From Dehalococcoidia bacterium (GTDB lineage: Bacteria > Chloroflexota > Dehalococcoidia > CAUJGQ01): DNA of 64,000 nt. The translations under genes and the position numbers were made by a program. Below, in pieces: positions 63,789 through 64,000 of the stretch. Below the pieces are notes generated by a model. It was not told where the DNA came from. It saw only the letters and a program-made list of their open reading frames with translations, and searched no databases. The stretch spans positions 27,764 to 91,763 of the forward strand of contig DATGEL010000039.1 of NCBI GenBank assembly GCA_035310145.1, given 5' to 3'. Each line of letters starts with the position of its first letter. The first letter of the stretch is position 1.

Positions 63789-64000
63789 CCCGTTAGACCA
63801 CTCCCGCCTGCTTGAAGGCGGTGAAGGCGCAGGCCAGGTGCAGCATCGCGGTGTAGTTCTCGGCTTTCTTCTCCCAGCGCACGAGGATGCGGCGGAAGCG
63901 GTTCATCCAGCTATGCGTGCGCTCCACCGGCCAGCGGCGCGCCCGGTAGCCGGGAAGCTTCTGGAGCAGCGTGCGCTCGGCATCTCTTGGCATAATGTGC
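63781..64000 (-). mobile_element. IS5-family insertion sequence, right part outside window
   Basis: The element appears to begin with GAGCCTAACCCGTTAG at 63781, a GAGCC terminus typical of IS5 subgroups. The minus-strand transposase (63793-64000, partial) lies immediately inside. The other end is beyond the window. Confidence 0.65.
63793..64000 (-). CDS. IS5-family transposase, C-terminal part (runs off right edge)
   Basis: The 69 visible residues read HIMPRDAERTLLQKLPGYRA, then RRWPVERTHSWMNRFRRILV, RWEKKAENYTAMLHLACAFT and AFKQAGVV. This is the DDE C-terminal segment (R-W-x-VERT-x-SW, RRL/I-x-x-RWE) with the catalytic Glu in VERT. The frame is open past the window edge; the ATG at 63993 is internal. 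It appears intact as far as it goes. Confidence 0.85.
   Translation of the reverse strand, partial: HIMPRDAERTLLQKLPGYRARRWPVERTHSWMNRFRRILVRWEKKAENYTAMLHLACAFTAFKQAGVV

Overview
The window reads as a chromosomal piece of a very GC-rich, probably aerobic, non-photosynthetic member of the Chloroflexota (Dehalococcoidia/Thermomicrobia-like). This is inferred from gene content, not from a marker gene: many beta-oxidation style enzymes scattered singly, EtfAB with a membrane FeS Etf:quinone oxidoreductase, a split methylmalonyl-CoA mutase, large XRE-STAND-TPR regulators, DoxX, DinB and Usp proteins, and families of GC-rich intergenic hairpins. There is no rRNA operon and no CRISPR array.

Left part (1-13.4 kb): a secreted protein cut by the window edge, then a minus-strand electron-transfer block (etfA, etfB, a NuoF-like flavoprotein, a universal stress protein). 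A short plus-strand island follows (cupin, small ORF, antitoxin remnant-vapC). Next on the minus strand come an Etf:quinone oxidoreductase, an acyl-CoA ligase, a Rieske-like protein without iron ligands, two enoyl-CoA hydratases and two tandem paralogous small proteins. Together these make an acyl-CoA degradation and electron-transfer neighbourhood.

13.5-30.6 kb: small proteins, a hydrolase fragment, and cassette A (two exported proteins divergent from an XRE-STAND-TPR regulator). Then an enoyl-CoA hydratase, an SDR, the mutase large subunit, tRNA-Pro, a response regulator-kinase-PDZ operon, another SDR, and a hemerythrin-NnrS pair preceded by a Crp/Fnr-type palindrome.

30.8-46 kb: a DoxX gene with an in-frame stop, three tRNAs (Arg, Leu, Val), a TPR protein with a clean sigma70 promoter, a phosphotransferase, an ABC exporter, a glutamine-amidotransferase-like hydrolase and gyrA. 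Cassette B follows: a second XRE-STAND-TPR regulator divergent from an anchored protein, with an 11-bp periodic repeat array between them. A transposase relic and a second copy of the gyrA 3' end come next, so cassette B lies between two gyrA tails.

46-64 kb: a PQQ-propeller/cupredoxin gene with an in-frame stop, an FAD oxidoreductase, a DAHP-synthase homologue lacking its catalytic residues, an N-acyl-D-amino-acid deacylase, a methyltransferase, a VOC protein, a radical SAM protein, an AsnC-type gene with an in-frame stop, DoxX and MarR, two DinB proteins, an SH3-M23 peptidase, an SDR lacking the usual catalytic residues, and a mobile-element graveyard at the right edge.

The strongest candidate for something undescribed is the repeated cassette (XRE-STAND-TPR regulator divergent from a membrane-anchored partner with a conserved VDLR end), found twice, once with a periodic operator-like array and once between duplicated gyrA ends.
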